Source: Miniphocaeibacter massiliensis (GTDB lineage: Bacteria > Bacillota > Clostridia > Tissierellales > Peptoniphilaceae). Taken from it: DNA of 64,000 nucleotides. Positions 43,723 to 51,664 of this stretch are shown here, piece after piece (the stretch's first letter is position 1; every line of letters starts with the position of its first letter). The position numbers and the translations under genes were made by a program. Below the pieces are notes generated by a model. The model was given only the letters and a program-made list of their open reading frames with translations, was not told where the DNA came from and made no database searches. The DNA is taken from NCBI RefSeq assembly GCF_900232905.1, contig NZ_OCTQ01000006.1, positions 1 to 64,000 on the forward strand. The letters are read 5' to 3'.

Positions 43723-43743
43723 TATGGTAAGATTGTGAGTATA

Positions 43744-43814
43744 TTAAATTTTACAAATAGGGGAAGATTTAATTCTTCTCCTATTTTTGTAACGAAAGAT
43801 AGTTGTTATTTGTA
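43744..43814 (+). repeat. Terminator plus ECF-type box 6, second copy of the 72-bp repeat
   Basis: Same hairpin (43755-43783) followed by TGTAAC (43788-43793), 16 bases and TTGTA (43810-43814). A decayed third copy of the hairpin is seen at 44256-44290 without the promoter box. Confidence 0.75.
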
Positions 43815-43861
43815 TATATTGGTAAGGTGTTAAATATTAATGGATTGAGGATTTTGAATAG

Positions 43862-44257
43862 ATGAAAAGTACAAAGCATGTAAAGAAGATATTAGTAGTT
43901 TTATTAATTTTATTTATTCCTATAACTATTTATTTTAATCATATTTATGGTGAAGTTTCTGATTTGGTAGATAAATACCCTGGATTTTACAGTTTTTTAA
44001 AAAGAGAGGCTGAGGATTATACTGGAAAAGGGTTTGATTTAACTACTAGAAGGGGACTTTTGAAGGTTAAGATGCGTGGGGATTTTATGGATATATTAGA
44101 TGAGTTATATCAAAACAGGTATAACAAACTGGGGAAAGTTGAAGGTTTTTACTATGAGGAAGATGATGGTGAAAGCCAGCACCATGAGTATTTGTATTTT
44201 CAAACCAGGTTAATTGAGTTGATAGTCTACAATGGTAAGGAAAGTGGTTTATATTAA
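43862..44257 (+). CDS. Membrane-anchored small protein (131 aa)
   Basis: N-terminal membrane segment (about 9-25) and an outside domain (PGFYSFLKREAEDYTGKGFD, LTTRRGLLKVKMRGDFMDIL). First gene after box 6; TTGAATAG lies at the start and no strong ribosome site is seen. Unknown family; possible immunity protein. Confidence 0.52.
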   Translation: MKSTKHVKKILVVLLILFIPITIYFNHIYGEVSDLVDKYPGFYSFLKREAEDYTGKGFDLTTRRGLLKVKMRGDFMDILDELYQNRYNKLGKVEGFYYEEDDGESQHHEYLYFQTRLIELIVYNGKESGLY

Positions 44258-44332
44258 TTTTACAGATAGGGGAAGTTTTGATTTTTATCTTAAATTTGTA
44301 ATTTAGTGATTCTTTAGAAGTGGTGATAAGGT

Positions 44333-44860
44333 ATGAGAAAAAAATATGTTTTAAGGTTTAGTATTTTTATGGCTGCGATAATAATGGTTGTTGGGTTATT
44401 TTTATATGTAGAATATATGGCAAATAGTGTTGAAGAAGATATAGGTAGTGATATGGCAGAGATAAAAAGGCTTGAACTATATGAAATGGAGAAAGAGGAT
44501 CCTTATAAATTTCCGAATACGAATCCTATAAAGGTAATTGATGACAAAGTTTCTATTGAATCTTTTACAAGTATTTGGGATGAGTTAGGTACTAAAAGTA
44601 TTGAAAATCTAAATTTATATACAGACGAAATAGTGTTTGATGATTTTGAAAAAATGTACTATGTGTTGGCTGGTGGGGATAGTACTTGGAAAGAGGATGA
44701 AGAAGTTGATTATAAAGAATCAATATATCTATTAGCTGTATTTTTAGACGATAAGGATGGTAATTCTTATATTAATTTTTGGAACTCTGATAGTACATAT
44801 GTTTTAAAAGAGGAAAAGGCTGAATTATTTAAAAATATTTTGGGTTATGAAGGAAATTAG
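44333..44860 (+). CDS. Membrane-anchored acidic protein (175 aa)
   Basis: One membrane segment (about 8-27) and an acidic outside domain with no known motif (FDDFEKMYYVLAGGDSTWKE). Weak GTGATAAGG site. Probably co-transcribed with the 43862 gene. Confidence 0.52.
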   Translation: MRKKYVLRFSIFMAAIIMVVGLFLYVEYMANSVEEDIGSDMAEIKRLELYEMEKEDPYKFPNTNPIKVIDDKVSIESFTSIWDELGTKSIENLNLYTDEIVFDDFEKMYYVLAGGDSTWKEDEEVDYKESIYLLAVFLDDKDGNSYINFWNSDSTYVLKEEKAELFKNILGYEGN

Positions 44861-44947
44861 TTTGTTGTAGGGTTATTAAGGAGAATTATTTTTTGAAGTT
44901 TGGTTTTATTATTTAATAAGCTAGTAAAGGTATAGAATTTTAAATAT

Positions 44948-45562
44948 ATGGGTGTGAATAAAATGAAAAAGAGTAAAACGAGAAAAAAACAAAAGAACAG
45001 TAGAAGGAGTAGAAAGAATAAAGTAGAAAAAATAGAGAAAGTGGAAGTTAAAAAAACTAGAAATGCTTTAGAAAAAAGAAGCTACAAAAATACTTTTGAT
45101 AATTTGATTGTAAATGAAAAGTTTGTGCAAAGAAGATTTTATGATGACGAGGGGAATGCTAAGATAGATATAGATTATTTTCACTCTGGAAGTATGGAGT
45201 TTCCTCACAAACATATTTGGAAAAATGATGTTAGGTCGAGTACAGAATTTATAGAAGAAGGGGACGAGTATATGTCGGATTACACGTTTGATAATTTTAA
45301 GGAAGATTTAGTTATGGGTCGTGAAATGGAATTTAAGTTTAATGGAGCAGGATTTTCAATAATTAATATTCCTGATGAGAATAGTGTAGATGAGGCAGTA
45401 TGGTATTTTAGCATATTATCAAATGTCGATGTTGGCGTAGTTATTTGCGATTTTGAAGATAGGGAAAGGCTATTGAAATTTGTAGACGAATTATATATAG
45501 ATGGAATCGCTTTGAAAGATATTATTAATGGAGAACTGCATACTGAATTGTATATTATGTAA
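44948..45562 (+). CDS. Toxin-tip fragment fused in frame to an immunity-type domain
   Basis: A 204-residue frame. Residues 1-45 are a Lys/Arg linker. About 50-105 look like the last strand set of a polymorphic toxin tip (AKIDIDYFHSGSMEFPHKHIWKNDVRS, written here only as a motif region: DIDYFHSG then FPHKHIW). From internal ATG 45272 onward the 96 residues match the complete small protein at 45633. GAAGGGGACGAG before 45272 is a working ribosome site inside the frame. So this is either a real fusion or a toxin tip whose stop codon was lost into its immunity gene. The 5' start is uncertain (44948 or 44963). Confidence 0.5.
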   Translation: MGVNKMKKSKTRKKQKNSRRSRKNKVEKIEKVEVKKTRNALEKRSYKNTFDNLIVNEKFVQRRFYDDEGNAKIDIDYFHSGSMEFPHKHIWKNDVRSSTEFIEEGDEYMSDYTFDNFKEDLVMGREMEFKFNGAGFSIINIPDENSVDEAVWYFSILSNVDVGVVICDFEDRERLLKFVDELYIDGIALKDIINGELHTELYIM

Positions 45563-45598
45563 ACAGGTATAGATAGTGTAACCACCAAGATTTAGATT
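45250..45598 (+). repeat. Tandem duplication of an immunity-type gene, unit 1 (unit 2 at 45611-45957)
   Basis: The ~350-base unit from the ribosome site through the stop codon to ACAGGTATAGATAGTGTAACC occurs twice in direct order. Coding parts have the same length (291 bases) and about three quarters identical residues; the 3' flanks match almost base for base. Confidence 0.8.
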
Positions 45599-45632
45599 GA
45601 TTATGACAATTATTAAGGAAGGAGATGAGTAT

Positions 45633-45923
45633 ATGTCTGATTATACGTTTGATAATTTTAAGGAAGATTTAGTAATAGGTCATGAAATGGATTTTGAATT
45701 TAATGGAGCTAAGTTTGGGATAGTTAATGGACCTAATGAAAATAGTGTAGATGGTTCTGTATGGCATTTTATAGTAACATCGTCTGTAAGTATTGAAGTA
45801 GTAATATGTGATTTTGAAGATAGGGATAGGTTATTAAAATTTGTAGATGAGCTAAACATAGATGGTATTTATTTGAAAGATATTATTAATGGAGAATTGT
45901 ATACTGAAATTTATATTATGTAA
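45633..45923 (+). CDS. Small immunity-type protein (96 aa)
   Basis: ATG 45633 stands behind AAGGAGATG. The protein (MSDYTFDNFKEDLVIGHEMD, FEFNGAKFGI, then LLKFVDELNIDGIYLKDIIN) is of the type commonly found after polymorphic toxin tips: a strand-rich domain with a G[RH]E[IM]-[ED]F-x-[FY]NG motif and a final I-x-DG-x-x-LKDI helix. A near copy forms the C-terminal half of the 44948 frame. It is a likely orphan immunity gene. Confidence 0.62.
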   Translation: MSDYTFDNFKEDLVIGHEMDFEFNGAKFGIVNGPNENSVDGSVWHFIVTSSVSIEVVICDFEDRDRLLKFVDELNIDGIYLKDIINGELYTEIYIM

Positions 45924-46036
45924 ACAGGTATAGAGAGTGTAACCACCAAGAGCAGTCAAATTTTTATTAATTTCAAGGTTGTAAGTAAGCGAATAAGGAG
46001 TATTTTTAGAAGGTGATAGCTTGATGTCAAGATTTG

Positions 46037-46068
46037 TAGAGGGAGGAAATTGACTCCCTCTAATTTTT
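46037..46068. terminator. Bidirectional terminator
   Basis: AGAGGGAG / CTCCCTCT stem followed by AATTTTT on the plus strand, at the end of both the cargo unit and the leftward WYL gene. Confidence 0.75.
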
Positions 46069-47014
46069 ATTTATGGTTTTCATATATGTTTTTAAGTTCT
46101 AGGGCTTTTTCATAGATATAGCTTTTCATTTCTAGTGGTTCTACAACAATAGCATTTTTAGATAGTTGTATGAAAAAATCTCCAAAAAATTTTATGTCTT
46201 TTTTATCTATTATTTCAGTTAGAAATCCACTTTCGCCGTTTTTGTCTATTTTAATATTTGAGTTAAGGTAAGGGTTATCTTTGCATGCTCGAATTCCCAA
46301 TTTAGTTAGTTGTACATAAAGTTTAATGGGATTTTCAAAGTTAGTAAAGTCAAAGCTTTTTTCTACTAATTTGTCTATATTCTCATATTTTTGGTTTGTT
46401 TCTGCTATTTGGAGTATTCTGTCAACTCTGTAGTGTTTGATTTTATTTTCTTTTAGGTCTAAAGAGGGAACATACCAAAATCCATTTTCACTATACAGGC
46501 AAATGAAGACTATTTTATATTTTTTTACTTCTGAGATGGAATTGTATTGTAGTTCAAAGATGTTATTTGTTCCACAGTAGTCTAGTATTTTTGAGAGGTG
46601 GTCATTTTTTACGTCTCGTTTTTTATTTTTAAAAAATAGTATGGTTTTCATTTTGTCGACAGTTTTTTTGCTATCTTCTGGCAAGTTTTCGTATAGTTTT
46701 CTCATGACGGATTTTAAGTCTATGTCGAAAGGAAGTGATGTGTAGTATGTTAGTGAGTGACTGGCAAAGAAAACAGCAAGGGATTCTTTTTCGGTTAGGT
46801 TAACTGGAGGTAGTAGTTTTGTGGATAGCAAGCGGTACCCGCCGTTGCAACCTTTTTTTGTATAATAATATACTCCTAAGTCTGCTAGTTCAAGCATATC
46901 TCTGTGTACTGTTCTTATGGAAATATTAAATTCGTTGGCAATTTCTTGGGCTGTAAATTCTTTTTTTGTGTTTATATATCGTTGTAATTCTACTAGTCTT
47001 TGTGATTTTTTCAT
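46067..47014 (-). CDS. WYL-domain transcriptional regulator (YafY type)
   Basis: A 315-residue regulator: N-terminal HTH_11 (RLVELQRYINTKKEFTAQEI, ANEFNISIRTVHRDMLELAD), then a WYL domain (about 140-210, with FICLYSENGFWYVPSLDLKE) and a WCX-type C-terminal part. WYL proteins sense nucleic-acid or other ligands. It is divergent from a UvrA-like gene 83 bases away and probably controls it. Confidence 0.85.
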   Translation of the reverse strand: MKKSQRLVELQRYINTKKEFTAQEIANEFNISIRTVHRDMLELADLGVYYYTKKGCNGGYRLLSTKLLPPVNLTEKESLAVFFASHSLTYYTSLPFDIDLKSVMRKLYENLPEDSKKTVDKMKTILFFKNKKRDVKNDHLSKILDYCGTNNIFELQYNSISEVKKYKIVFICLYSENGFWYVPSLDLKENKIKHYRVDRILQIAETNQKYENIDKLVEKSFDFTNFENPIKLYVQLTKLGIRACKDNPYLNSNIKIDKNGESGFLTEIIDKKDIKFFGDFFIQLSKNAIVVEPLEMKSYIYEKALELKNIYENHK

Positions 47015-47097
47015 GATAGGTCTTTCTTTCTATATATGTCATTTATTGTCATATTTAAATGATACAATTTATTTATTATTTTTACAAGGAGGGTTAT
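47015..47097. promoter_or_regulatory. Divergent control region of WYL regulator and UvrA-like gene
   Basis: Contains ATGTCATTTATTGTCAT, a doubled TGTCAT, and a partly matching ATGATACA in opposite sense (47036-47066). These are candidate half-sites for the WYL regulator. AAGGAGGG precedes the UvrA-like start. Confidence 0.4.
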
Positions 47098-49377
47098 ATG
47101 GGTCAAGATTATATTTTGATTTCTGGAGCTAGGGAGAAAAATTTGAAAAATGTTACTGTTAGGATTCCAAAAAAGAAGATTACGGTGTTTACGGGGGTGT
47201 CTGGTTCTGGAAAGTCTTCTCTTGTTTTTGATACTATTGGAGCAGAGTCTCAACGTCAACTAAATGAAACTTACAGTAGTTATATAAGAAACAGATTGCC
47301 TTATTATGGGGAGCCTGATGTAGATAAAATTGAGAGTTTGCCTGTTTCTTTTGTTATTAATCAAAAGCGTATGGGAGGAAATGCACGTTCAACGGTAGGT
47401 ACTATAACTGATATTTATTCTATGTTACGTTTGTTGTATTCTCGAATGGGAAATCCGTTTGTTGGATATTCAGATGTATTTTCTTTTAATAATCCAAAGG
47501 GGATGTGTGAAAGATGCGGTGGAATTGGAAAAGTAAAGACTATAGATGTCGATGCTTTGATAGATAAAGACAAGTCTTTAAATGAGGGGGCTATTTTATT
47601 TCCTGGTTTTGGGGTGAATAGTTGGCGTATTTCTCGCTACATTGATTCTGGATTATTTGATAATAGTAAGAAGTTAAGGGATTTTAGCAAGGAAGAGTTG
47701 GATTTGTTATTGTATGAAAATAATTATAAGTTAAAAAATCAAGCACCAAGTTATCCTAAAAGTGGTGTGTATGAGGGGATAATTCCAAGGATTGAAAGAA
47801 GTTTTTTGAGAGAAGAAAGCAGAGAGGGGAAGAATTATAGAAAAGAGATTAGTAAAATAGTTACAAAAGGTGTTTGTCCAGTATGTGAGGGGAAGAGATT
47901 AAATAATCTTATTTTGTCTTGTAAGGTTGAAGGAAAGGATATTTCTGATTGTACAGCTATGCAGATAGATGAATTATTTAAGTTTATGTGTTCGATTCAC
48001 AGTCCTACTTTAAAAACGGTGATTGATACAATTAAACAAAGCTTGGAGCAGATGATTTCTGTTGGTTTGGGATATTTAAGTCTTGACAGGGAAACTGTAA
48101 CGCTTTCAGGAGGAGAATCTCAGAGAATTAAGATTGTAAAGCAACTGGGAAGTAGTCTTTCTGATGTGTTGTATATTTTTGACGAGCCAAGTATTGGTCT
48201 ACACCCATATAATATTGACAAGATTAATAATTTACTAAAATTGTTAAGGGATAAGGGAAATACTGTATTTATTGTGGAGCATGACCCAGATATTATAAAA
48301 ATTGCTGACCATGTTGTGGACATGGGACCTTTTGCGGGAACAAGAGGTGGGGAAGTTGTTTTTGAAGGAAGTTACGATGAGTTAAAGGGAGCAAATACTT
48401 TAACAGCTAGAAATCTTTTCAATAAAGTACATTTTAAGAGTTCTATTAGAAAAGCTAAAGGTTATATTGAAGTAAAGAATGCGACACTACATAATTTAAA
48501 AAATGTAAGTGTAAAAATTCCTAAGGGTGTTCTTACTGTGGTTACAGGAGTGGCAGGGTCTGGTAAAAGCACTCTTGTAAATGAAGAGTTAGTAAGACAA
48601 TATCCAGATTGTATTAACATAAATCAAAAGGAAGTACATGTTTCAAAACGTTCGAATATTGCTACCTTTTCAGGTATTTTTGATTATATTAGAAAGTTGT
48701 TTGCAAAAGAAAACCACGTAAAATCATCATTGTTTAGCTACAATTCAGAAGGGGCTTGTCCTGTTTGCAAGGGACTTGGTAAAGTTTATATTGAACTTGC
48801 TTTTATGGATACAGTGTCAACTAAATGTGATGCATGTGAAGGAAAAAGGTATAAAGATGAAGTTTTAAAGTATGAGTATTGTGGAAAAAACATTGATGAA
48901 GTTTTAAGAATGACAGTTGAAGAGGCGAGAAAGTTTTTTGTTGATACTAGAATTTCAGATGTATTAGGAAGATTAGAAGAAGTGGGAATAGGATATATTA
49001 CTTTGGGACAGTCTTTAGATACTTTATCTGGTGGGGAGTTGCAAAGGTTAAAACTTTCGTCAGAGTTAAAGATGAAAGGAAATTTATATGTTATTGATGA
49101 GCCTACTACAGGACTTCATATTTCTGATATAGAACGGTTAATGAAAGTATTGGATTGTTTAGTGGATAAGGGAAATACTGTAATTGTTATTGAACATAGT
49201 ATGGATGTAATTACTAAAGCTGACTGGGTAATTGATATGGGATTAGGAGCTGGTCAAGATGGTGGAGAAGTTATTTTTGAAGGAATACCATGTGATATTA
49301 TAGAGTCAAAAAGTTCGTTAACTGGGAAATATTTAAAAAAGTATATGCTAGATAAAAATATACTTAAGAATAAATAA
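47098..49377 (+). CDS. UvrA-like ABC-ATPase (short, UvrA2/drug-resistance class)
   Basis: A 759-residue protein with two ABC modules: Walker A GVSGSGKSS (about 34), signature LSGGESQRI (about 336), second Walker A GVAGSGKST (about 483), second signature LSGGELQRL (about 643), Walker B VIDEPTTG. Zinc modules are CERCGG...CPVCEGK and CPVCKG...CDACEGK. It is about 180 residues shorter than housekeeping UvrA, in the part that holds the UvrB-binding region, which places it with UvrA paralogues linked to resistance to DNA-binding drugs. ATG 47098 is chosen for AAGGAGGG. Confidence 0.85.
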   Translation: MGQDYILISGAREKNLKNVTVRIPKKKITVFTGVSGSGKSSLVFDTIGAESQRQLNETYSSYIRNRLPYYGEPDVDKIESLPVSFVINQKRMGGNARSTVGTITDIYSMLRLLYSRMGNPFVGYSDVFSFNNPKGMCERCGGIGKVKTIDVDALIDKDKSLNEGAILFPGFGVNSWRISRYIDSGLFDNSKKLRDFSKEELDLLLYENNYKLKNQAPSYPKSGVYEGIIPRIERSFLREESREGKNYRKEISKIVTKGVCPVCEGKRLNNLILSCKVEGKDISDCTAMQIDELFKFMCSIHSPTLKTVIDTIKQSLEQMISVGLGYLSLDRETVTLSGGESQRIKIVKQLGSSLSDVLYIFDEPSIGLHPYNIDKINNLLKLLRDKGNTVFIVEHDPDIIKIADHVVDMGPFAGTRGGEVVFEGSYDELKGANTLTARNLFNKVHFKSSIRKAKGYIEVKNATLHNLKNVSVKIPKGVLTVVTGVAGSGKSTLVNEELVRQYPDCININQKEVHVSKRSNIATFSGIFDYIRKLFAKENHVKSSLFSYNSEGACPVCKGLGKVYIELAFMDTVSTKCDACEGKRYKDEVLKYEYCGKNIDEVLRMTVEEARKFFVDTRISDVLGRLEEVGIGYITLGQSLDTLSGGELQRLKLSSELKMKGNLYVIDEPTTGLHISDIERLMKVLDCLVDKGNTVIVIEHSMDVITKADWVIDMGLGAGQDGGEVIFEGIPCDIIESKSSLTGKYLKKYMLDKNILKNK

Positions 49378-49634
49378 ATGGTATTTTATAGTTTATTTTT
49401 GTTTTATTATTATGTTGTCACTTTCTGTCTTGTGTGGACACTTCTTTTTGAAAATGAGTTGTGGGATAATACAATTAGAAAAAGTTTAGAAAATTAATAA
49501 AAAATATTTTACTAGTTATAATTGTTTTGCTCAGGAACTATAAAAAAGTGCATTTTTTATTTATATTATGTATAATTAATATGAGAAGTATTAATATTGC
49601 TAATAAGATGATAGTTATAACTGGAGGTTATGCT

Positions 49635-50408
49635 ATGGTAAAAATGATTGTTATGGATTTAGATTGTTCTTTATTTAGAGATGACAAGTCTATTTCTGAT
49701 TTTACGCTTAAGACTTTAAGTAAGTACCAAAGTAATGGTTTTAAGGTTGCGTATGCTACTGCAAGGGGTAGTTCTGTTAAGGTTATGTTGCCAGATTACA
49801 ATTTTAGTGGTTATGTTCTTATGAACGGGGCAGCAGCTTTTAACGGTGATAGTTATGTTTACAAGAAGCGTGTTTCTATGGACATAGCAAGAGATATTCT
49901 TTTAAAGTCTAGTAGTTATGGTCTTAAGACTGCAGCTGTTACTGGTGACAAGCATTTTGCTGATTTTGATGTGAATAAAGAGTGGGGTAATATTAAAAAT
50001 TACGAGATTGTAGATTTTTCTAATTTAGAAGAAGATGTTGAAAAGTTGTATATGGTTGTTTCTGGTAATGAAGATGTTAAGTTTTTGGAGAGTTTAATTC
50101 CAGAAGGGCTTTATATGACTGTAAGCAGGGACAATCTTGCTCAAATTATGAATGAGGAAGCTACTAAATTTAAAGCTATTTCTAAGTTAGCTGATTTTTG
50201 GAATATTGATGTTTCTGAGGTTGTTGCTTTTGGAGATGATTTAAATGATTTGGACATGTTGAAAAATTGCGGTGTTGGTGTTGCTATGGAAAATGCTTTG
50301 GATGAAGTTAAGAAAGTGGCTGACTATATTTGTGGTTCTAACGAGAATGACGGTATAGCAAATTGGTTAATTGAAAATATTGATTTAGAGGGTAATTTTT
50401 TAATATAG
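49635..50408 (+). CDS. Cof-type HAD phosphatase
   Basis: A 257-residue HAD-IIB hydrolase: motif I MDLDCSLFRDD (the usual DxDGTL has Cys for Gly), a cap domain, a conserved Lys (ATKFKAI) and the late motif VVAFGDDLNDLDMLKNCGVG. These enzymes dephosphorylate sugar phosphates, flavin or pyridoxal derivatives. GGAGG seven bases before ATG 49635 fixes the start. Confidence 0.88.
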   Translation: MVKMIVMDLDCSLFRDDKSISDFTLKTLSKYQSNGFKVAYATARGSSVKVMLPDYNFSGYVLMNGAAAFNGDSYVYKKRVSMDIARDILLKSSSYGLKTAAVTGDKHFADFDVNKEWGNIKNYEIVDFSNLEEDVEKLYMVVSGNEDVKFLESLIPEGLYMTVSRDNLAQIMNEEATKFKAISKLADFWNIDVSEVVAFGDDLNDLDMLKNCGVGVAMENALDEVKKVADYICGSNENDGIANWLIENIDLEGNFLI

Positions 50409-50416
50409 ATTTTATT

Positions 50417-50443
50417 GTAGCAGCTTAAGGAGCTGCTTTTTTA
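50417..50443 (+). terminator. Terminator
   Basis: AGCAGCTTAAGGAGCTGCTTTTTT: GCAGCT/AGCTGC stem with T-run after the HAD gene. Confidence 0.88.
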
Positions 50444-50562
50444 TTGTAAAAGATTACTTAAAGTTTTATTAGAATGGTATAAAATTTATTGATTTTACGA
50501 GAGTAATAATGAGGTAATTTAAATGATTTTAAATAGAAAGTATTGGTGTAACGGGTGGTTAA

Positions 50563-51126
50563 ATGGCTCAGGGAAAGTACGAGGAGTGGCTAGAAAAGGA
50601 CAATTTAATATTATTAGAGGCTTGGGCTAGAAGTGGTTTTACTGACGAAGAGATAGCTAAAAGGATTGGAATTGCTGTAAATACTCTTTACAGCTGGAGA
50701 AAGAAGTACAAAAAGATAGACAATGCTTTAAAAAAAGGAAAAGAGTATTGTGATTTACACGTAGAAAGTGCTTTGTATAGAAAGGCTTTAGGGTATGACT
50801 ATGAAGAGGTTACAAGGGAGCTTAAGAAAAACTCTGAAACTGGGGAGATGGAAATGGTTGAAACTAAACGGGTTAAAAAACACGTTCCTCCTGACAGAAC
50901 GGCTCAAATTTTTTGGCTAAAGAACAGAAATCCTAGAAATTGGAAGGACAGGCAGTGTTCTGACTATGAGGAAGAACTTCTAATTTCTAAGAATGTACTT
51001 GAAAACGAAAAGTTAGTTGTTGAGATTGAAAAGAAAAAGGCAGAAGTTAACAAGATTAAAGGTGTTGCTGAAGAGATTGAAGATTTGACAGAGATTGAGG
51101 AAGCGATTTATGGAAAAGAGAGTTGA
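50563..51126 (+). CDS. Phage terminase small subunit
   Basis: A 187-residue DNA-packaging protein: N-terminal HTH for pac-site binding (ARSGFTDEEIAKRIGIAVNT, LYSWRKKYKK), a middle part with GYDYEEVTRELK, the motif PPDRTAQIFWLKNRNPRNWK characteristic of this family, and a helical C-terminus for oligomerisation. In most phages the large subunit follows; here it is 6.6 kb further on, beyond cargo genes. Confidence 0.9.
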   Translation: MAQGKYEEWLEKDNLILLEAWARSGFTDEEIAKRIGIAVNTLYSWRKKYKKIDNALKKGKEYCDLHVESALYRKALGYDYEEVTRELKKNSETGEMEMVETKRVKKHVPPDRTAQIFWLKNRNPRNWKDRQCSDYEEELLISKNVLENEKLVVEIEKKKAEVNKIKGVAEEIEDLTEIEEAIYGKES

Positions 51127-51185
51127 TTTTGTTTGATTTTAGCTATTGCAGGTATAAGTAATCTATAAGCATATAGGAGGATTTT

Positions 51186-51443
51186 ATGAGCAAGGAAAAA
51201 ACAAGCAAAAAAGAAATGTTTAATGGATGGATCTTAATTTCAGAAGGATTTGAACTAGAAGTATTTTCTAATGGGAATAAAGTTGTAATAAAGGCAGTTA
51301 CATTGGATAGAGAAGAGGTATTTGATGGAATAATTGAAGAATCTTATGTACGTATTTATGATATGTCGACCTATTATTGTTCGTTGGAAATTGACTATGG
51401 GAATAAGATTATAAAGATAATTAAAGATGAACAAGAAGAATAA
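51186..51443 (+). CDS. Hypothetical small protein (85 aa)
   Basis: Soluble, acidic, beta-rich protein (NGWILISEGFELEVFSNGNK). AGGAGG before ATG. It lies between terminase small subunit and a secreted toxin-like protein; no function assigned. Confidence 0.5.
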   Translation: MSKEKTSKKEMFNGWILISEGFELEVFSNGNKVVIKAVTLDREEVFDGIIEESYVRIYDMSTYYCSLEIDYGNKIIKIIKDEQEE

Positions 51444-51604
51444 AAATAAGTTATATTAACAGAAAGCATCTTTTTTTGATAAAGATAGTATTAGAAGTTG
51501 TATATAGTAAATTTAAGTAATTTTAGATAAAGAATATTAAAAATTATTCATTGAATTTGTATAACTAGAAAATATTATTTGAATTTAATAAAAAAAGATA
51601 TATT

Positions 51605-51640
51605 AAAGCCTTGTAGAAATTGTTCTACGAGGTTTTTTAG
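51605..51640 (+). terminator. Terminator
   Basis: AAGCCTTGTAGA / TCTACGAGGTTTTTT stem in the 220-base gap after the 51186 gene. Confidence 0.82.
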
Positions 51641-51664
51641 TATAAAAAAGCAGGAGGTATTTTA

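Noticed and set aside
45570-45957. TGTAAC at 45579 and 45940 as further ECF-type boxes
   Set aside because: They belong to the duplicated 3' flank (GTGTAACCACC) and have no TTGTA 16 bases downstream. TGTAAC at 24189, 39667 and 39679 was rejected for the same reason.
47098-49377. Housekeeping UvrA
   Set aside because: It is about 180 residues too short, lacks the UvrB-contact part and has no uvrB or uvrC neighbour; a WYL regulator faces it. It fits the resistance-type UvrA paralogues.
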